A program made the position numbers and the translations under genes. Shown here in pieces: positions 31,936 to 41,902 of a stretch of DNA of 64,000 nucleotides (positions within the stretch are counted from its first letter, which is position 1; every line of letters starts with the position of its first letter). The notes beneath the pieces were generated by a model. It was not told the origin of the DNA, made no database searches, and was given only the letters and a program-made list of their open reading frames with translations. Origin of the DNA: Roseobacter sp. CCS2 (lineage in GTDB: Bacteria; Pseudomonadota; Alphaproteobacteria; Rhodobacterales; Rhodobacteraceae); the NCBI RefSeq assembly GCF_000169435.1, contig NZ_AAYB01000001.1, forward strand, positions 1,054,001-1,118,000, read 5' to 3'.

Positions 31936-33516
31936 ATGACACAACGAAATCTGCGCCAAGCGGCCTTATTGGGCGGCGTACTCAGTCTTTGCGCCATAGG
32001 GGCGTCTGCTGAAACCCTGCGCTGGGCCTCAACCACTGATCCGCAAACCATGGACCCGCATGCCGTGAACTCTGCCCCGGTACTGTCCTTTTTGAATAAC
32101 ATTTACGAAGGTCTGGTCCGCCGTGGGCAGGATATGTCGATTGAGCCTTCTTTGGCGACGTCTTGGGAACCGCTGGAGGGCGAAAATGGCTGGCGCTTTA
32201 ACCTGCGCGAAGGCGTGACCTTTCAGGATGGCGCGGCCTTTACCGCAGAGGATGTGATGTTTTCCTACCAACGCGCGTCAGATGAGGCCGCAGATGTGCG
32301 GTCTTGGTTCGCGCCTGTGTCAGAGGTGCGTGTTGTCGATGATTTCACGATTGATTTTGTGACCACAGCGCCGAACCCGTTGTTCCCGGATTCCATCGCA
32401 AACTTTATGATCCTTGATAAGGATTGGGCCGAAAGCAATGACGCGGCCTTGCCCGCCCGCGATGCAGAGAATTTTGCCACAATGAATGTGAACGGCACGG
32501 GTCCTTTCACCGTGGCAAGCCGTGATCCCGGTGTGCGCACCACATTGGTGCCAAACGATAACTGGTGGGATGAGGTGCAACACAATGTGACCGAGACGGT
32601 GTTCACGCCGATCGGGAATTCTGCCACGGGCCTCGCTGCTCTTTTGTCGGGTGAGATCGACTTTATCCAGCCGATCCCTTTGCAGGATGTGGAACAAGTC
32701 GAAGGCCGTGAGGGCTTTAAGGTGCTGGAGGGCGAAGAAACCCGCGTGATCATGTTTGGCTTTGGCCACGAGCATGACACGCTGCTTTACTCGTCCGACG
32801 TGACCGACGCAAACCCCTTCACCGACCCCCGTGTCCGTTTGGCTGCCGCCCATGCGATTGATATCGCGTCCATCGACCGGGTGCTGTTCCGGGGTAAAAT
32901 TGAGCCGGCCAGCCAATTGGTGCCTGCCGGTATTTCCGGTTTCTCAGAGGCCAATCAGGACCGCCCCGCGTTTAACCAAGAACGCGCGCGCGAACTGTTG
33001 GCCGAAGCAGGCTATCCTGATGGTTTCTCGTTCGGTCTGAAGTGCACGAATGACCGTTATATCAATGATGAGGCGCTTTGCCGTGCCGCTGCATCCATGT
33101 TTGCCGCTGTTGGTTTGAACGCCGAACTCTCCACCGGTCCAGTGCGCGATTACTGGCCACAGCTGCGCGAAGATGACTTTGATATGTATCTTCTGGGCTG
33201 GTCCCCTGGCACGTTTGATATGGAACACCCGATCCGCTTTCTGATGCATAGCCAAGACGATGAAAAGAAGCTGGGTTCCTGGAACTTTGGCAACTATTCC
33301 AACGCGCGCGTTGATGAGTTGCTGCCGCAGATCCAGCAAGAGATTAACCCCGCTGCCCGTCAGGCCATGATTGATGAGGTCGTCGCGATCACGCAGGAAG
33401 AGGTCGCCTATATCCCGCTTTATACCCAGCCGCTGATCTGGGCTGCGAAGGACAATATTAATCTGACGCAACGTGCTGACAACTTCTTTATGCTGCGTTG
33501 GGTGACTGTGAACTGA
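31936..33516 (+). CDS. ABC transporter solute-binding protein, family 5 (dipeptide/opine type)
   Basis: Periplasmic receptor of 526 residues with a Sec signal peptide (cleavage after GASA, about residue 24). The family 5 signatures are present: TLRWASTTDPQTMDPH at the mature start and a long central region ending with LLAEAGYPDGFSF (near 360). Family 5 proteins bind di- and oligopeptides, opines, nickel chelates or oligosaccharides. I choose ATG 31936, with GGAGGG seven bases upstream. A stem-loop spans its stop codon just before the first permease gene. Confidence 0.93.
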   Translation: MTQRNLRQAALLGGVLSLCAIGASAETLRWASTTDPQTMDPHAVNSAPVLSFLNNIYEGLVRRGQDMSIEPSLATSWEPLEGENGWRFNLREGVTFQDGAAFTAEDVMFSYQRASDEAADVRSWFAPVSEVRVVDDFTIDFVTTAPNPLFPDSIANFMILDKDWAESNDAALPARDAENFATMNVNGTGPFTVASRDPGVRTTLVPNDNWWDEVQHNVTETVFTPIGNSATGLAALLSGEIDFIQPIPLQDVEQVEGREGFKVLEGEETRVIMFGFGHEHDTLLYSSDVTDANPFTDPRVRLAAAHAIDIASIDRVLFRGKIEPASQLVPAGISGFSEANQDRPAFNQERARELLAEAGYPDGFSFGLKCTNDRYINDEALCRAAASMFAAVGLNAELSTGPVRDYWPQLREDDFDMYLLGWSPGTFDMEHPIRFLMHSQDDEKKLGSWNFGNYSNARVDELLPQIQQEINPAARQAMIDEVVAITQEEVAYIPLYTQPLIWAAKDNINLTQRADNFFMLRWVTVN

Positions 33517-33524
33517 TCACCCAA
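33498..33524 (+). terminator. Stem-loop across the stop codon of the family 5 binding-protein gene
   Basis: TTGGGTGA (33498-33505) pairs with TCACCCAA (33517-33524) around an 11-base loop that contains the TGA stop codon, followed by AAATAA. The permease gene starts 18 bases later, so this is an intra-operon element. Confidence 0.55.
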
Positions 33525-33541
33525 AAATAAGCAAAAAGGCG

Positions 33542-34516
33542 ATGGTCTATTTCATTCTCAAGCGGCTTGTGCAGTCCGTTTTCGTGATGCTGGCCGTCGC
33601 CTTTTTGGCCTTTTCGCTATTCCGCTTTGTCGGTGATCCGATCACGCAGATGACCGGGGTGGAAACCTCGGTCGCCGATCAGGAACGGCTGCGCGATGAA
33701 TTGGGGCTGAATGATCCGTTCATCCTGCAATTTGGCCGGTTCACCGGCGACATGTTGCAAGGGGATTTCGGCTTTTCCTATCGCACCCGCCAACCGGTGG
33801 CCGAGATGATCGCAGACCGCATTCCCGCGACGCTTGAACTCGGTATCGTCGCGCTTCTGATTTCGCTTTTTGTGGGCATTCCTGCGGGGGTATACACTGC
33901 CTTGCGACCGCGCGGTATTGCGACCCAGACGATCTTGATGACGACCCTCGTGGGGGTATCTATCCCGACATTCGTGATTGGAATCATGCTGATTTTTATC
34001 TTTGGGGTGCAACTGGGGTGGTTGCCTACTTTTGGGCGCGGGGGCACCGTTCAAATCGGCGGCTGGGAAAGCTCGCTATTTACCGTTGAAGGCTGGCGCG
34101 CTTTGTTACTGCCTGCCATCACCTTGGGTGTCTATCAACTGACCTTGACCATGCGCCTTGTCCGGGCCGAGATGATGGAGGTCATGCGCACCGATTACAT
34201 CCGCTTTGCAATGGCGCGCGGCGTGCCGATGCAAAAGCTGCATTACAAACACGCGCTGGCCAATACGATGGTGCCTGTGATTACGATCATCGGGCTGCAA
34301 TTTGGTGGTGTCATCGCCTTTTCCATCGTAACCGAAAGCGTCTTTCAATGGCCCGGCATGGGGTTGCTGTTTCTAGAATCCATCCGCTTTGTCGATATAC
34401 CTGTAATGGGGGTTTATCTGGTCGTCATCGCGTTTTTCTTCGTGCTGGTAAACCTGATTGTCGACTTGCTCTATGTGGCGATTGATCCGCGCCTAAGGGT
34501 GAGGGACGTGCAATGA
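33542..34516 (+). CDS. ABC transporter permease (DppB/OppB type)
   Basis: First membrane subunit of the importer, 324 residues, six helices, with the N-terminal FRFVGDP segment typical of DppB and the ATPase-contact loop near 225-245 (DYIRFAMARGVPMQKL in part). The start codon ATG at 33542 follows AAAAAGG. The stop overlaps the next permease start by ATGA. Confidence 0.93.
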   Translation: MVYFILKRLVQSVFVMLAVAFLAFSLFRFVGDPITQMTGVETSVADQERLRDELGLNDPFILQFGRFTGDMLQGDFGFSYRTRQPVAEMIADRIPATLELGIVALLISLFVGIPAGVYTALRPRGIATQTILMTTLVGVSIPTFVIGIMLIFIFGVQLGWLPTFGRGGTVQIGGWESSLFTVEGWRALLLPAITLGVYQLTLTMRLVRAEMMEVMRTDYIRFAMARGVPMQKLHYKHALANTMVPVITIIGLQFGGVIAFSIVTESVFQWPGMGLLFLESIRFVDIPVMGVYLVVIAFFFVLVNLIVDLLYVAIDPRLRVRDVQ

Positions 34517-35418
34517 TCGCCTTTATCAAAAGGTATGAGGGCCTGTGGCTGTTCGTTCATTCACCCGCCGCAATTGTCGCGGCAATTGTCGCGACGCTGA
34601 TCATATTAGGTGCGGTTTTCGCACCATGGCTGGCCTTGGTGAACCCATACGATCTCGCCTCATTCAGCCTGTTCGACGGTCTTCTGCCTCCGGTTTGGGA
34701 AGAAGGCGCGAACCCTAGATATTTGCTGGGGACGGATGATCAGGGCCGCGATATGATTTCGTCCATCCTTTACGGTGCGCGGTTGTCGCTGGTCATCGGG
34801 TTGTCGGCGCTGACCATTGCAGCAGTTTTGGGTGTCGGGCTGGGCCTTGCTGCGGGCTATTATGGTGGCCGGTTCGACGCCATCGTCATGCGGATCGCGG
34901 ATGTGCAACTGGCGTTGCCTGCCATCCTGACCGCCTTGCTGATTGACGGGATCGCGCGGGGTATTCTGCCTGCCGCCGTGCAGCAGGATTTGCGCGTCGC
35001 GGTGCTGACCCTTGCGATTGCGCTGTCGCTCTGGGTGAATTTTGCGCGGACGGCCCGCGCCTCGACCTTTGTGCAGATGAATAAGGAATACGTGCAGGCG
35101 GCGATCATGATGGGGCAGCGCCCATCGCGGATCATGTTTGTGCATATTCTGCCGAATATCTTGGGGCCGCTATTGGTGATCATGACGGTCGATCTGGCCT
35201 CGGCCATTTTGTTAGAGGCGACACTGTCGTTCCTTGGCATCGGCCTGCCTGCGGACAGTCCCAGCCTTGGCACGTTGATCCGTATTGGGATGCAGTTTCT
35301 GCTATCGGGTGAATGGTGGATTTTGTGGATACCGACCCTGTTGCTCGTCGCCCTCGTGGTGTCGATCAACATCCTTGGCGACTTCCTGCGCGACGTCTTT
35401 AACCCGAGGCTGCGCTAG
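34513..35418 (+). CDS. ABC transporter permease (DppC/OppC type)
   Basis: Second membrane subunit, 301 residues, with a helix at 18-40, the family stretch LLGTDDQGRDMISSILYGAR near 72-91 and five further helices. It overlaps the DppB-type gene by ATGA and ends directly at the start of the ATPase gene with no gap, so the three genes are co-translated. Confidence 0.93.
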   Translation: MIAFIKRYEGLWLFVHSPAAIVAAIVATLIILGAVFAPWLALVNPYDLASFSLFDGLLPPVWEEGANPRYLLGTDDQGRDMISSILYGARLSLVIGLSALTIAAVLGVGLGLAAGYYGGRFDAIVMRIADVQLALPAILTALLIDGIARGILPAAVQQDLRVAVLTLAIALSLWVNFARTARASTFVQMNKEYVQAAIMMGQRPSRIMFVHILPNILGPLLVIMTVDLASAILLEATLSFLGIGLPADSPSLGTLIRIGMQFLLSGEWWILWIPTLLLVALVVSINILGDFLRDVFNPRLR

Positions 35419-37122
35419 ATGCTGACGATCACGGACCTTGCGGTAAAGTTCCCGTCACGCTTTGGCGATTTCACGGCGATTGAAGATGTGGATATGGTGA
35501 TCAAACCGGGCGAGATTCACGGGCTGGTTGGCGAAAGCGGGGCGGGGAAATCCACCGTCGGGGCTGCCGTCATCGGCCTGCTGCAATCGCCGGGGTATAT
35601 CGCGCATGGGTCACTGACCTTGGGCGATACGGACCTGCGCACATTGACGCCAGAGCAGGCGCATGCTGTGCGCGGCGACCGGATTTCGATGATCTTCCAA
35701 GATCCGCAAACCAGCCTGAACCCTTTGATGACGATCGAAGATCAGCTGATCGAAACCATTCAAGCGCATGCGGACGTCAGCACCGCCGCTGCGCGCCAAC
35801 GCGCTGTTGATCTGCTGGAAGAGATCGGGATCAAGAATGCGGCTGAACGGATCAAAGCCTATCCACACCAGTTTTCAGGCGGGATGCGGCAGCGCGTGGT
35901 TATCGCTTTGGCGATTTGCACGGACCCGGAACTGATCATCGCGGATGAGCCGACCACAGCGCTGGACGTCGCGGTGCAATCCCAAGTCCTTAAGCTGATC
36001 CAGCGGCTGGCCAAGGATCGCAAAATCGCCTTTATGCTGATCACGCATGATATCGGTGTCATCGCACAGGTCGCTGATCGTGTGACAGTGATGCGCAAGG
36101 GCCGCGTCATGGAAACAGGTGAGACAGCGCAAGTGCTGGGCGCCCCACGTCACCCTTACACCCGCGCGCTGATGGATGCGGTTCCGCCCTTGGATTACCG
36201 GATTGATCGCTTCCGTGTACCGCAAGAGGAAGGTGCCGACTTTGAACGGTCACTTGGTCAGAAGGCTGAAGACTGGTTACTGGCGGGCGTGCAGGGCGCG
36301 CCTACCGGCCTGACCTTGCAAAACTTGTATGTCCGGTTTGCAGGGCCGCGAACATCGCTGTTTCGCAAACCAGAGCCGTATGTCGCCCTCAACGATGTGT
36401 CGCTGACCGTGCGCCCGGGGTCCATCATGGGGTTGGTCGGTGAAAGCGGGTCTGGCAAATCAACCCTTGCCAAAGCAATCACAGGGCTGGTGAAACCCAG
36501 CGACGGCACCATGATTCTGGGCGATGAGGTGTTGCCGGGCGGCAAGGCGCGCGACAGGCATCACCCGTCGCGGCAGTTGGTGCAAATGGTGTTTCAGGAT
36601 CCATACTCGAGCCTGAACTCGCGGCATCGCATTGGTGCAGTCCTTGAAGAACCGCTTTGGTTTTATGGGTTCGTGAAAGATGCTGATCAGCGAAAAGAAC
36701 TCGCCGCATCCATGCTCGCACTTGTGGGCATGCAGCCTGATGCGATTGACAAATACCCGCATCAATTCTCTGGCGGGCAAAGGCAACGAATTGCTGTGGC
36801 CCGAGCGCTGTTGGCACGGCCAAGGTTCTTGATCTGTGATGAGCCGACGTCAGCGCTTGATGTATCAATTCAGGCTGAAATCCTGAACCTACTGAAAGAT
36901 TTGCAAGCGAAATTCGGACTGACTATTCTGTTCATCAGCCATAATCTGACGGTGGTCCGGCAAATGGCAGATGACACCGCTGTTCTGCGCAATGGCAAGA
37001 TCGAGGAAATTGGCAAGACAGAAGACGTCTATGAAAGACCGCAAGCGGCCTACACTAAATCGCTGTTGGCCCTTACCCCTGTGATGCAGCGCGCATCATT
37101 CGCGGTTGCGGCCCACGACTGA
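35419..37122 (+). CDS. Fused double ABC ATPase (DppD-DppF type)
   Basis: A 567-residue protein carrying both ATPases of the importer in one chain. The first half has Walker [10 protein letters not shown] near 37-45 and signature FSGGMRQR near 153; the second half has GESGSGKST near 340-348 and FSGGQRQR near 452, each with Walker B D-E-P-T and the H-loop. The C-terminal oligopeptide/dipeptide extension of the first half ([12 protein letters not shown] near 248) is typical. Such fusions (GsiA-like) are common in alphaproteobacteria. It converges on the response regulator gene with an 18-base gap and no visible terminator. Confidence 0.93.
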   Translation: MLTITDLAVKFPSRFGDFTAIEDVDMVIKPGEIHGLVGESGAGKSTVGAAVIGLLQSPGYIAHGSLTLGDTDLRTLTPEQAHAVRGDRISMIFQDPQTSLNPLMTIEDQLIETIQAHADVSTAAARQRAVDLLEEIGIKNAAERIKAYPHQFSGGMRQRVVIALAICTDPELIIADEPTTALDVAVQSQVLKLIQRLAKDRKIAFMLITHDIGVIAQVADRVTVMRKGRVMETGETAQVLGAPRHPYTRALMDAVPPLDYRIDRFRVPQEEGADFERSLGQKAEDWLLAGVQGAPTGLTLQNLYVRFAGPRTSLFRKPEPYVALNDVSLTVRPGSIMGLVGESGSGKSTLAKAITGLVKPSDGTMILGDEVLPGGKARDRHHPSRQLVQMVFQDPYSSLNSRHRIGAVLEEPLWFYGFVKDADQRKELAASMLALVGMQPDAIDKYPHQFSGGQRQRIAVARALLARPRFLICDEPTSALDVSIQAEILNLLKDLQAKFGLTILFISHNLTVVRQMADDTAVLRNGKIEEIGKTEDVYERPQAAYTKSLLALTPVMQRASFAVAAHD

Positions 37123-37140
37123 ATCCGGGCGGCATGCGCG

Positions 37141-37851
37141 CTATCCCTCTTTCACTTCAGCGATAAAGATATAACCCGCGCCATAAACGGTCTTGATAAT
37201 ACGGGCGTTTTGCGCGTCATCGCCTAGTTTTGTACGCAGCCGCGACACCTTAACGTCGATGGATCGGTCATAGGCGTCATCTGCGCTGCTTCCCAGATAG
37301 TCGAGGATCTGTTCACGTTTAATAAGCCGGTTCGGCGAGGCGAGGAACATTTTCAGTATCTCATTCTCGGCAAACGTCAGGCTTTGGTTTTCACCTGTTT
37401 CTTTTGTAAGCTGGAGCAGATTAAGGTCTGCCGTCCATCCGCAAAACTGAACTGTCTTGGCGTCACTTTTCACAGATTCGGCGTTTGTCCTGCGCAGGAT
37501 AACACGCAGGCGAGCAATGACTTCCTCGACCTCGAACGGTTTGATGATGTAGTCGTCAGCACCAAGCTCTAACCCCACAATCTTGTCCTGTGTCCGCGAC
37601 CTGCCGGAAATGATCAGGATGGGCACGTCTGACTGGCTTGCAAAGCGGTGAACAAGGGCAAGGCCATCACTGTCGGGCAATCCAAGGTCGATGATGCAGG
37701 CATCCGGTGTTATCGTTTTGCAGGCCTGTTCAAAATCTGCCGCGCGCCCGAAGGACCGCACCCTGAACCCCGCCTGTTCCAGGGCATCAGATAGAATGCT
37801 CCGAATTTCCGGGGTGTCATCAAGAACAGTGACGAGCGGGGCAGGTTTCAT
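37141..37851 (-). CDS. OmpR/PhoB-family response regulator
   Basis: A 236-residue two-component regulator. The receiver domain (1-120) has the acidic pair near 11-12, phosphoacceptor Asp in DACIIDLGLPDSDG near 57, Thr/Ser region IISGRS and a lysine in YIIKPFE near 105. The winged-helix DNA-binding domain covers about 135-230 with SIDVKVSRLRTKLGDD and KTVYGAGYIF. Its start overlaps the stop of the histidine kinase gene (ATGA), so the pair is made together. The target genes are unknown; the convergent peptide ABC operon and the divergent ligase/Liv operon are nearest. Confidence 0.93.
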   Translation of the reverse strand: MKPAPLVTVLDDTPEIRSILSDALEQAGFRVRSFGRAADFEQACKTITPDACIIDLGLPDSDGLALVHRFASQSDVPILIISGRSRTQDKIVGLELGADDYIIKPFEVEEVIARLRVILRRTNAESVKSDAKTVQFCGWTADLNLLQLTKETGENQSLTFAENEILKMFLASPNRLIKREQILDYLGSSADDAYDRSIDVKVSRLRTKLGDDAQNARIIKTVYGAGYIFIAEVKEG

Positions 37852-39776
37852 GTGAGTGTCACTTCATGCATTTCCGCCGACAGGGCATCAAATTCGAACG
37901 GTTTGTGCAAGACCCGGTACGCCTGCGCCGCAGCCAGACATTGCGGATCGTCCTGCGGTAGCCCGGTGATGATCAAGACTGGCAAATCGCTGCGGCGTTC
38001 GCGCAGGTATTGGGCCAGTTCAAACCCGGTATCCCTAGTCTTGAGTATCAGATCGGTGACAACGAAAGTGACATCGCCGACCAAGGCCAGTGTTTTTGCT
38101 TCTGATACGTTGTCAGTTTCCACAACTGCATGTCCCATGCGTTGCAGGTAACTTCGCACAGTCTGCCGGATGTCGACATTATCTTCGACCAGTAAAACCA
38201 CACCGGGAACAACCGGTTTTGCTGGCAGATACGGCACAAGCATCGACACTTGCGCACCGCCCGTTTCGCAGTTTGCCAGCCGCACAGTTCCACCGCTCGA
38301 CCTTGCAAAATCAAAGGTCGTCGATAGGCCAAGGCCCCGCCCGGTCCTGTCAGATTTGGTCGTAAAAAAGGGGGCCAGCGCATTGCTAAGCGCATCAGGT
38401 GAAAAGCCGGGTCCTGTGTCTTTGACACAGAAGGTAAGGAAATTTGCGGGATCAACTGACACTGAAATTGTCACGGTTCCCTCGCCTTTAATCGCGTCTA
38501 TGGCATTCAGAACAAGATTAAGAAGGGCATCCTGCGCAAATCCAGCATCTATCATCAAGTGTGACGCGGTGACGTGATTATCAACGATAAGAGTGATCCG
38601 ATCAGGTACGGCGGCTTGTGCCAGAAGGGTCATCTTTTTGATGAAACTACTGAAATCGGTCAGGCGCGTGTTGATCGTGCGTTGTGTATCCAGTTCACCA
38701 AGGCCTGCAATCAGATCACCACCACGTCGCGCAGCCGATTTGATGGTCTCAATGTATTGCAAGGCCTCTTCGGGCAGGCCGTTTAGTCGTGACAACCTGT
38801 CTTGTTCACCCAGAATAATCGTCAGCAGGTTTCCAAAATCATGCGCCAGCCCGCTGGTTAGCTGTGCCGCCAGTTCCCGCCTGCGCGTGTGCGCCAAAGC
38901 TTGGCGGGCGCGCACCTGTTCGGTCACATTTGTCGATAACAGGTAGGCGCCGACAACCTGATAATTTTCATCAATGTCCGGCGTGAACGCGACGCGATTA
39001 AACCGCCCCACTTCCTTGTGTTCAAACTCTACCACGGGCGCATCACCCCGCAAAGTGGCTGCAAAGGCGTCTGAAATTTTTTCGAAAACTTCTGGCCCCA
39101 ATGCATCGGTCATATGTTTCCCAACGATATCGTTTGCGCGGCCAGGCACGATCGAGTTCAGCTTGTGATTGGTATAAGTATAGATCCCGTCACGATTGAC
39201 CCGCGCGATATGCGCCGGGATCATGGAATTGGTGAGGTTAAGCCGGGCTTGCGACGCCAGTAGCTGGTGCTTGGTTTCCTCAAGGGTCGTGACCGTTGCG
39301 GTCAACGTCCGGTTCGCACGGGCAAGCTCCTCTGACCGTGAGATAAGCTCTTCTGATAAGTTGGCAGAGCGCGAGCGCAGCAATGCTTCTTGTGTTTTCA
39401 ACTCGGTAATATCGGAATAAACAGCCACCCATCCGCCGCCTTGAAGCGGGCTGCCCTCTACCGAAATCGTGGTGCCATTGGCACGGGTCCGTTCAAAATA
39501 ATGCGGCTCAAACGCCTTGGCTTGCGCGACCCGTTCAGCCAGAAAGCTGTCCACATCATCAAGCTCTCCGTAATCGCCCCGTTCTGCCAAGATCCGCAAT
39601 GTTTCTTCGAACGATCCACCGGGTTTCACCAAGGCATCAGGCAAACCAAACATACGTTGAAATTGCAGGTTCGCCAGCACCAGCCGCAAGTCCTGATCAT
39701 AGATCGAAATCGCCTGTTTGATCAGGTTCAAACCCGCTTGGATCAGGGTATCGTGGTTTGCGGACATATGCGCCAT
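37848..39776 (-). CDS. Hybrid sensor histidine kinase with two PAS domains and a C-terminal receiver
   Basis: Soluble-looking kinase of about 642 residues with no membrane helix. In order: a PAS domain of the PAS-7 type (about 5-120; AISIYDQDLRLVLAN), a coiled coil (about 125-180), a second PAS domain (about 185-300), the phosphoacceptor helix with LAHDFGNLL (about 320), the ATPase domain with LNLVLNAIDAI, DTGPGFS and GRGLGLS (about 420-510), and a receiver domain with VVTDLIL (about 530-640). The start is uncertain: ATG at 39776 or 39767, or a GTG at 39875 with no good ribosome site. The first PAS could sense a ligand or redox cofactor; no haem or FMN hallmark is clear. Confidence 0.88.
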   Translation of the reverse strand: MAHMSANHDTLIQAGLNLIKQAISIYDQDLRLVLANLQFQRMFGLPDALVKPGGSFEETLRILAERGDYGELDDVDSFLAERVAQAKAFEPHYFERTRANGTTISVEGSPLQGGGWVAVYSDITELKTQEALLRSRSANLSEELISRSEELARANRTLTATVTTLEETKHQLLASQARLNLTNSMIPAHIARVNRDGIYTYTNHKLNSIVPGRANDIVGKHMTDALGPEVFEKISDAFAATLRGDAPVVEFEHKEVGRFNRVAFTPDIDENYQVVGAYLLSTNVTEQVRARQALAHTRRRELAAQLTSGLAHDFGNLLTIILGEQDRLSRLNGLPEEALQYIETIKSAARRGGDLIAGLGELDTQRTINTRLTDFSSFIKKMTLLAQAAVPDRITLIVDNHVTASHLMIDAGFAQDALLNLVLNAIDAIKGEGTVTISVSVDPANFLTFCVKDTGPGFSPDALSNALAPFFTTKSDRTGRGLGLSTTFDFARSSGGTVRLANCETGGAQVSMLVPYLPAKPVVPGVVLLVEDNVDIRQTVRSYLQRMGHAVVETDNVSEAKTLALVGDVTFVVTDLILKTRDTGFELAQYLRERRSDLPVLIITGLPQDDPQCLAAAQAYRVLHKPFEFDALSAEMHEVTLT

Positions 39777-39940
39777 CCCATATCTGTAACAGCAACGCGG
39801 CCCGCCACAAGAGCAGGTAAAGCTTGCAAGGTTTCGCAACATTTCGGATAAACTTCTGTAAAACTTGTCTGTCACAAAAATATCTGAAGACCTTTGGGAG
39901 GACGATCGAAGGTCATTCGGGATTGCGTTTGGGAGGATGC

Positions 39941-41902
39941 ATGACGGATCAAAACCCGCCAGAGGGACTTGTGTCTGTGCCGCATTTGCTGGCGCGCAAT
40001 GTACAGCTATATGGCAACAAACCTGCGTATCGCGAAAAGGAATTCGGGATCTGGCAAAGCTGGACTTGGGCTGAAACCGCCGACGAGGTTGAGGCGCTTG
40101 CCCTGGGTTTGCTTGATCTGGGCGTGAATGTCGGTGACCACGTTGCCGTTATTGGCCGCAACCGTCCTGCCCTTTATTGGTCCATGGTTGCGGTGCAATC
40201 GGTGGGCGCTGTGCCAGTCCCCCTTTATCAGGACGCTGTTGTCGAAGAGATGACTTATGTGCTGGAAAACTGCGGTGCGCGCTTTGCCATTGCGGGTGAT
40301 CAGGAACAGGTCGACAAGATTATTGAGGCGCAGGAAACGGTCCATGGGATTGACCATGTGATCTATTACGACACCCGCGGGATGCGCAAATATGATCATA
40401 GTGAGATCACGTCCTTTACCGATATCCAGAACGAAGGTCGCGCGGCCAAGGCGCGTCTGTCCAAGGAATTGAACACACGCCGCGATGCCCTTGGTTATGA
40501 CGACACCTGCGTCATGCTTTACACGTCTGGCACCACCGGTCGGCCCAAGGGCGTGGTCCTGTCTAACCGCAACGTCATCGAGACATCCAAGAACTCTTCA
40601 GAATTTGACCATCTGAGCGCGGGAGAAGAAACGCTCGCTTATCTGCCGATGGCTTGGGTCGGCGATTTCATCTTTTCCATCGGTCAGGCCTATTGGTCAG
40701 CGTTCTGCGTCAACTGCCCGGAAAGCGCCGAGACAATGAACGCCGATTTGCGCGAGATTGGTCCGACTTACTTCTTCGCGCCACCCGCAATCTTTGAAGG
40801 GCACCTGACCCAAGTCATGATCCGCATGGAAGATGCCAGCCGGTTCAAGCGCTGGATGTTTTCCTATTTCATGGAGCATGCCAAAACTGTCGGGCCGCGT
40901 TTGTTGGATGGAAAACCCGTCGGCTTCAAAGACCGCATGCTGCATCGCATCGGCAAATACATGGTCTATGGTCCGTTGAAAAATCGGCTTGGCATGAGCA
41001 GGGTACGCGTTGGCTATACGGCAGGCGAGGCGATTGGGCCGGAACTGTTTGATTTTTATCGAAGCCTTGGGATCAACCTTAAACAGCTTTATGGGCAGAC
41101 CGAGGCGACGGTGTTTATCACCCAGCAACCTGATGGTGAGGTGCGGTCGGACACGGTCGGCGTGCCGTCACCGGGTGTTGAATTGAAGATCGCGGACAAT
41201 GGCGAAGTCTTCTACCGCTCACCGGGCACATTTGTGGAATACTACCAGAACCCCGAAAGCACCGCGTCGACGAAAGACCCCGAAGGCTGGGTCGCCACCG
41301 GCGATGCCGGGTTTATCGAGGAAACGTCAGGACATCTGCGCATAATCGACCGGATCAAGGATGTGTCCAAAATGGCGGACGGCAGCATGTTTGCCCCCAA
41401 ATACATCGAAAACAAGCTCAAGTTCTATCCCAATATCCTAGAGGCCGTTGTCTTTGGCGCCAGCCGCGACCGCTGCACAGCCTTCATCAACATTGATCTG
41501 ACAGCGGTGGGCAACTGGGCCGAGCGGAACAACATCGCCTATTCCAGCTATCAGGAACTGTCACAGCATCCGCAGGTTTTGGATACGGTTCTAGCGCATG
41601 TGAATGCGGTGAATGAAAGTGTCTCACAAGATGAAATGCTGGCGGCCTGCCAGATCCATCGTTTCTTGGTACTGCACAAGGAACTCGACGCTGATGACGG
41701 TGAAATGACCCGCACCCGCAAAGTGCGGCGCGCGGTGATTGCCGAGAAATTCAATGACCTGATTGATGCGCTCTATGATGGGTCCGACACCATCTATACC
41801 GAAACCGAAGTCACCTATGAGGATGGGCGCAAAGGCAAGATCAAAGCCACGCTTGATATCCGCGATGCCACCGTGATTGCGAAAACACAGGTGGCGGCAT
41901 GA
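39941..41902 (+). CDS. AMP-dependent acyl-CoA synthetase, long-chain (FAA/bubblegum-like) type
   Basis: Adenylate-forming ligase of 653 residues. Phosphate loop YTSGTTGRPKG is near 196-206, YGQTEATVF near 382, GWVATGDAGF near 445, and RIKDVSKMADGSMFAPKYIENKLKF (cut: IKDVSKMADG) near 468; it is the long type with a C-terminal stretch like eukaryotic long-chain synthetases. It starts at ATG 39941 with GGGAGGA four bases upstream; the same TTTGGGAGGA occurs again 35 bases earlier. Its stop overlaps the LivG-type start (ATGA). The acid activated is probably what the following ABC system imports: a fatty, alicyclic or aromatic acid. Confidence 0.9.
   Translation: MTDQNPPEGLVSVPHLLARNVQLYGNKPAYREKEFGIWQSWTWAETADEVEALALGLLDLGVNVGDHVAVIGRNRPALYWSMVAVQSVGAVPVPLYQDAVVEEMTYVLENCGARFAIAGDQEQVDKIIEAQETVHGIDHVIYYDTRGMRKYDHSEITSFTDIQNEGRAAKARLSKELNTRRDALGYDDTCVMLYTSGTTGRPKGVVLSNRNVIETSKNSSEFDHLSAGEETLAYLPMAWVGDFIFSIGQAYWSAFCVNCPESAETMNADLREIGPTYFFAPPAIFEGHLTQVMIRMEDASRFKRWMFSYFMEHAKTVGPRLLDGKPVGFKDRMLHRIGKYMVYGPLKNRLGMSRVRVGYTAGEAIGPELFDFYRSLGINLKQLYGQTEATVFITQQPDGEVRSDTVGVPSPGVELKIADNGEVFYRSPGTFVEYYQNPESTASTKDPEGWVATGDAGFIEETSGHLRIIDRIKDVSKMADGSMFAPKYIENKLKFYPNILEAVVFGASRDRCTAFINIDLTAVGNWAERNNIAYSSYQELSQHPQVLDTVLAHVNAVNESVSQDEMLAACQIHRFLVLHKELDADDGEMTRTRKVRRAVIAEKFNDLIDALYDGSDTIYTETEVTYEDGRKGKIKATLDIRDATVIAKTQVAA

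Noticed and set aside
39893..39937. TTTGGGAGGA repeated 35 bases apart before the acyl-CoA synthetase
   Set aside because: Looks like a second ribosome site, but no start codon at a proper distance follows the first copy, so I do not claim a leader peptide.
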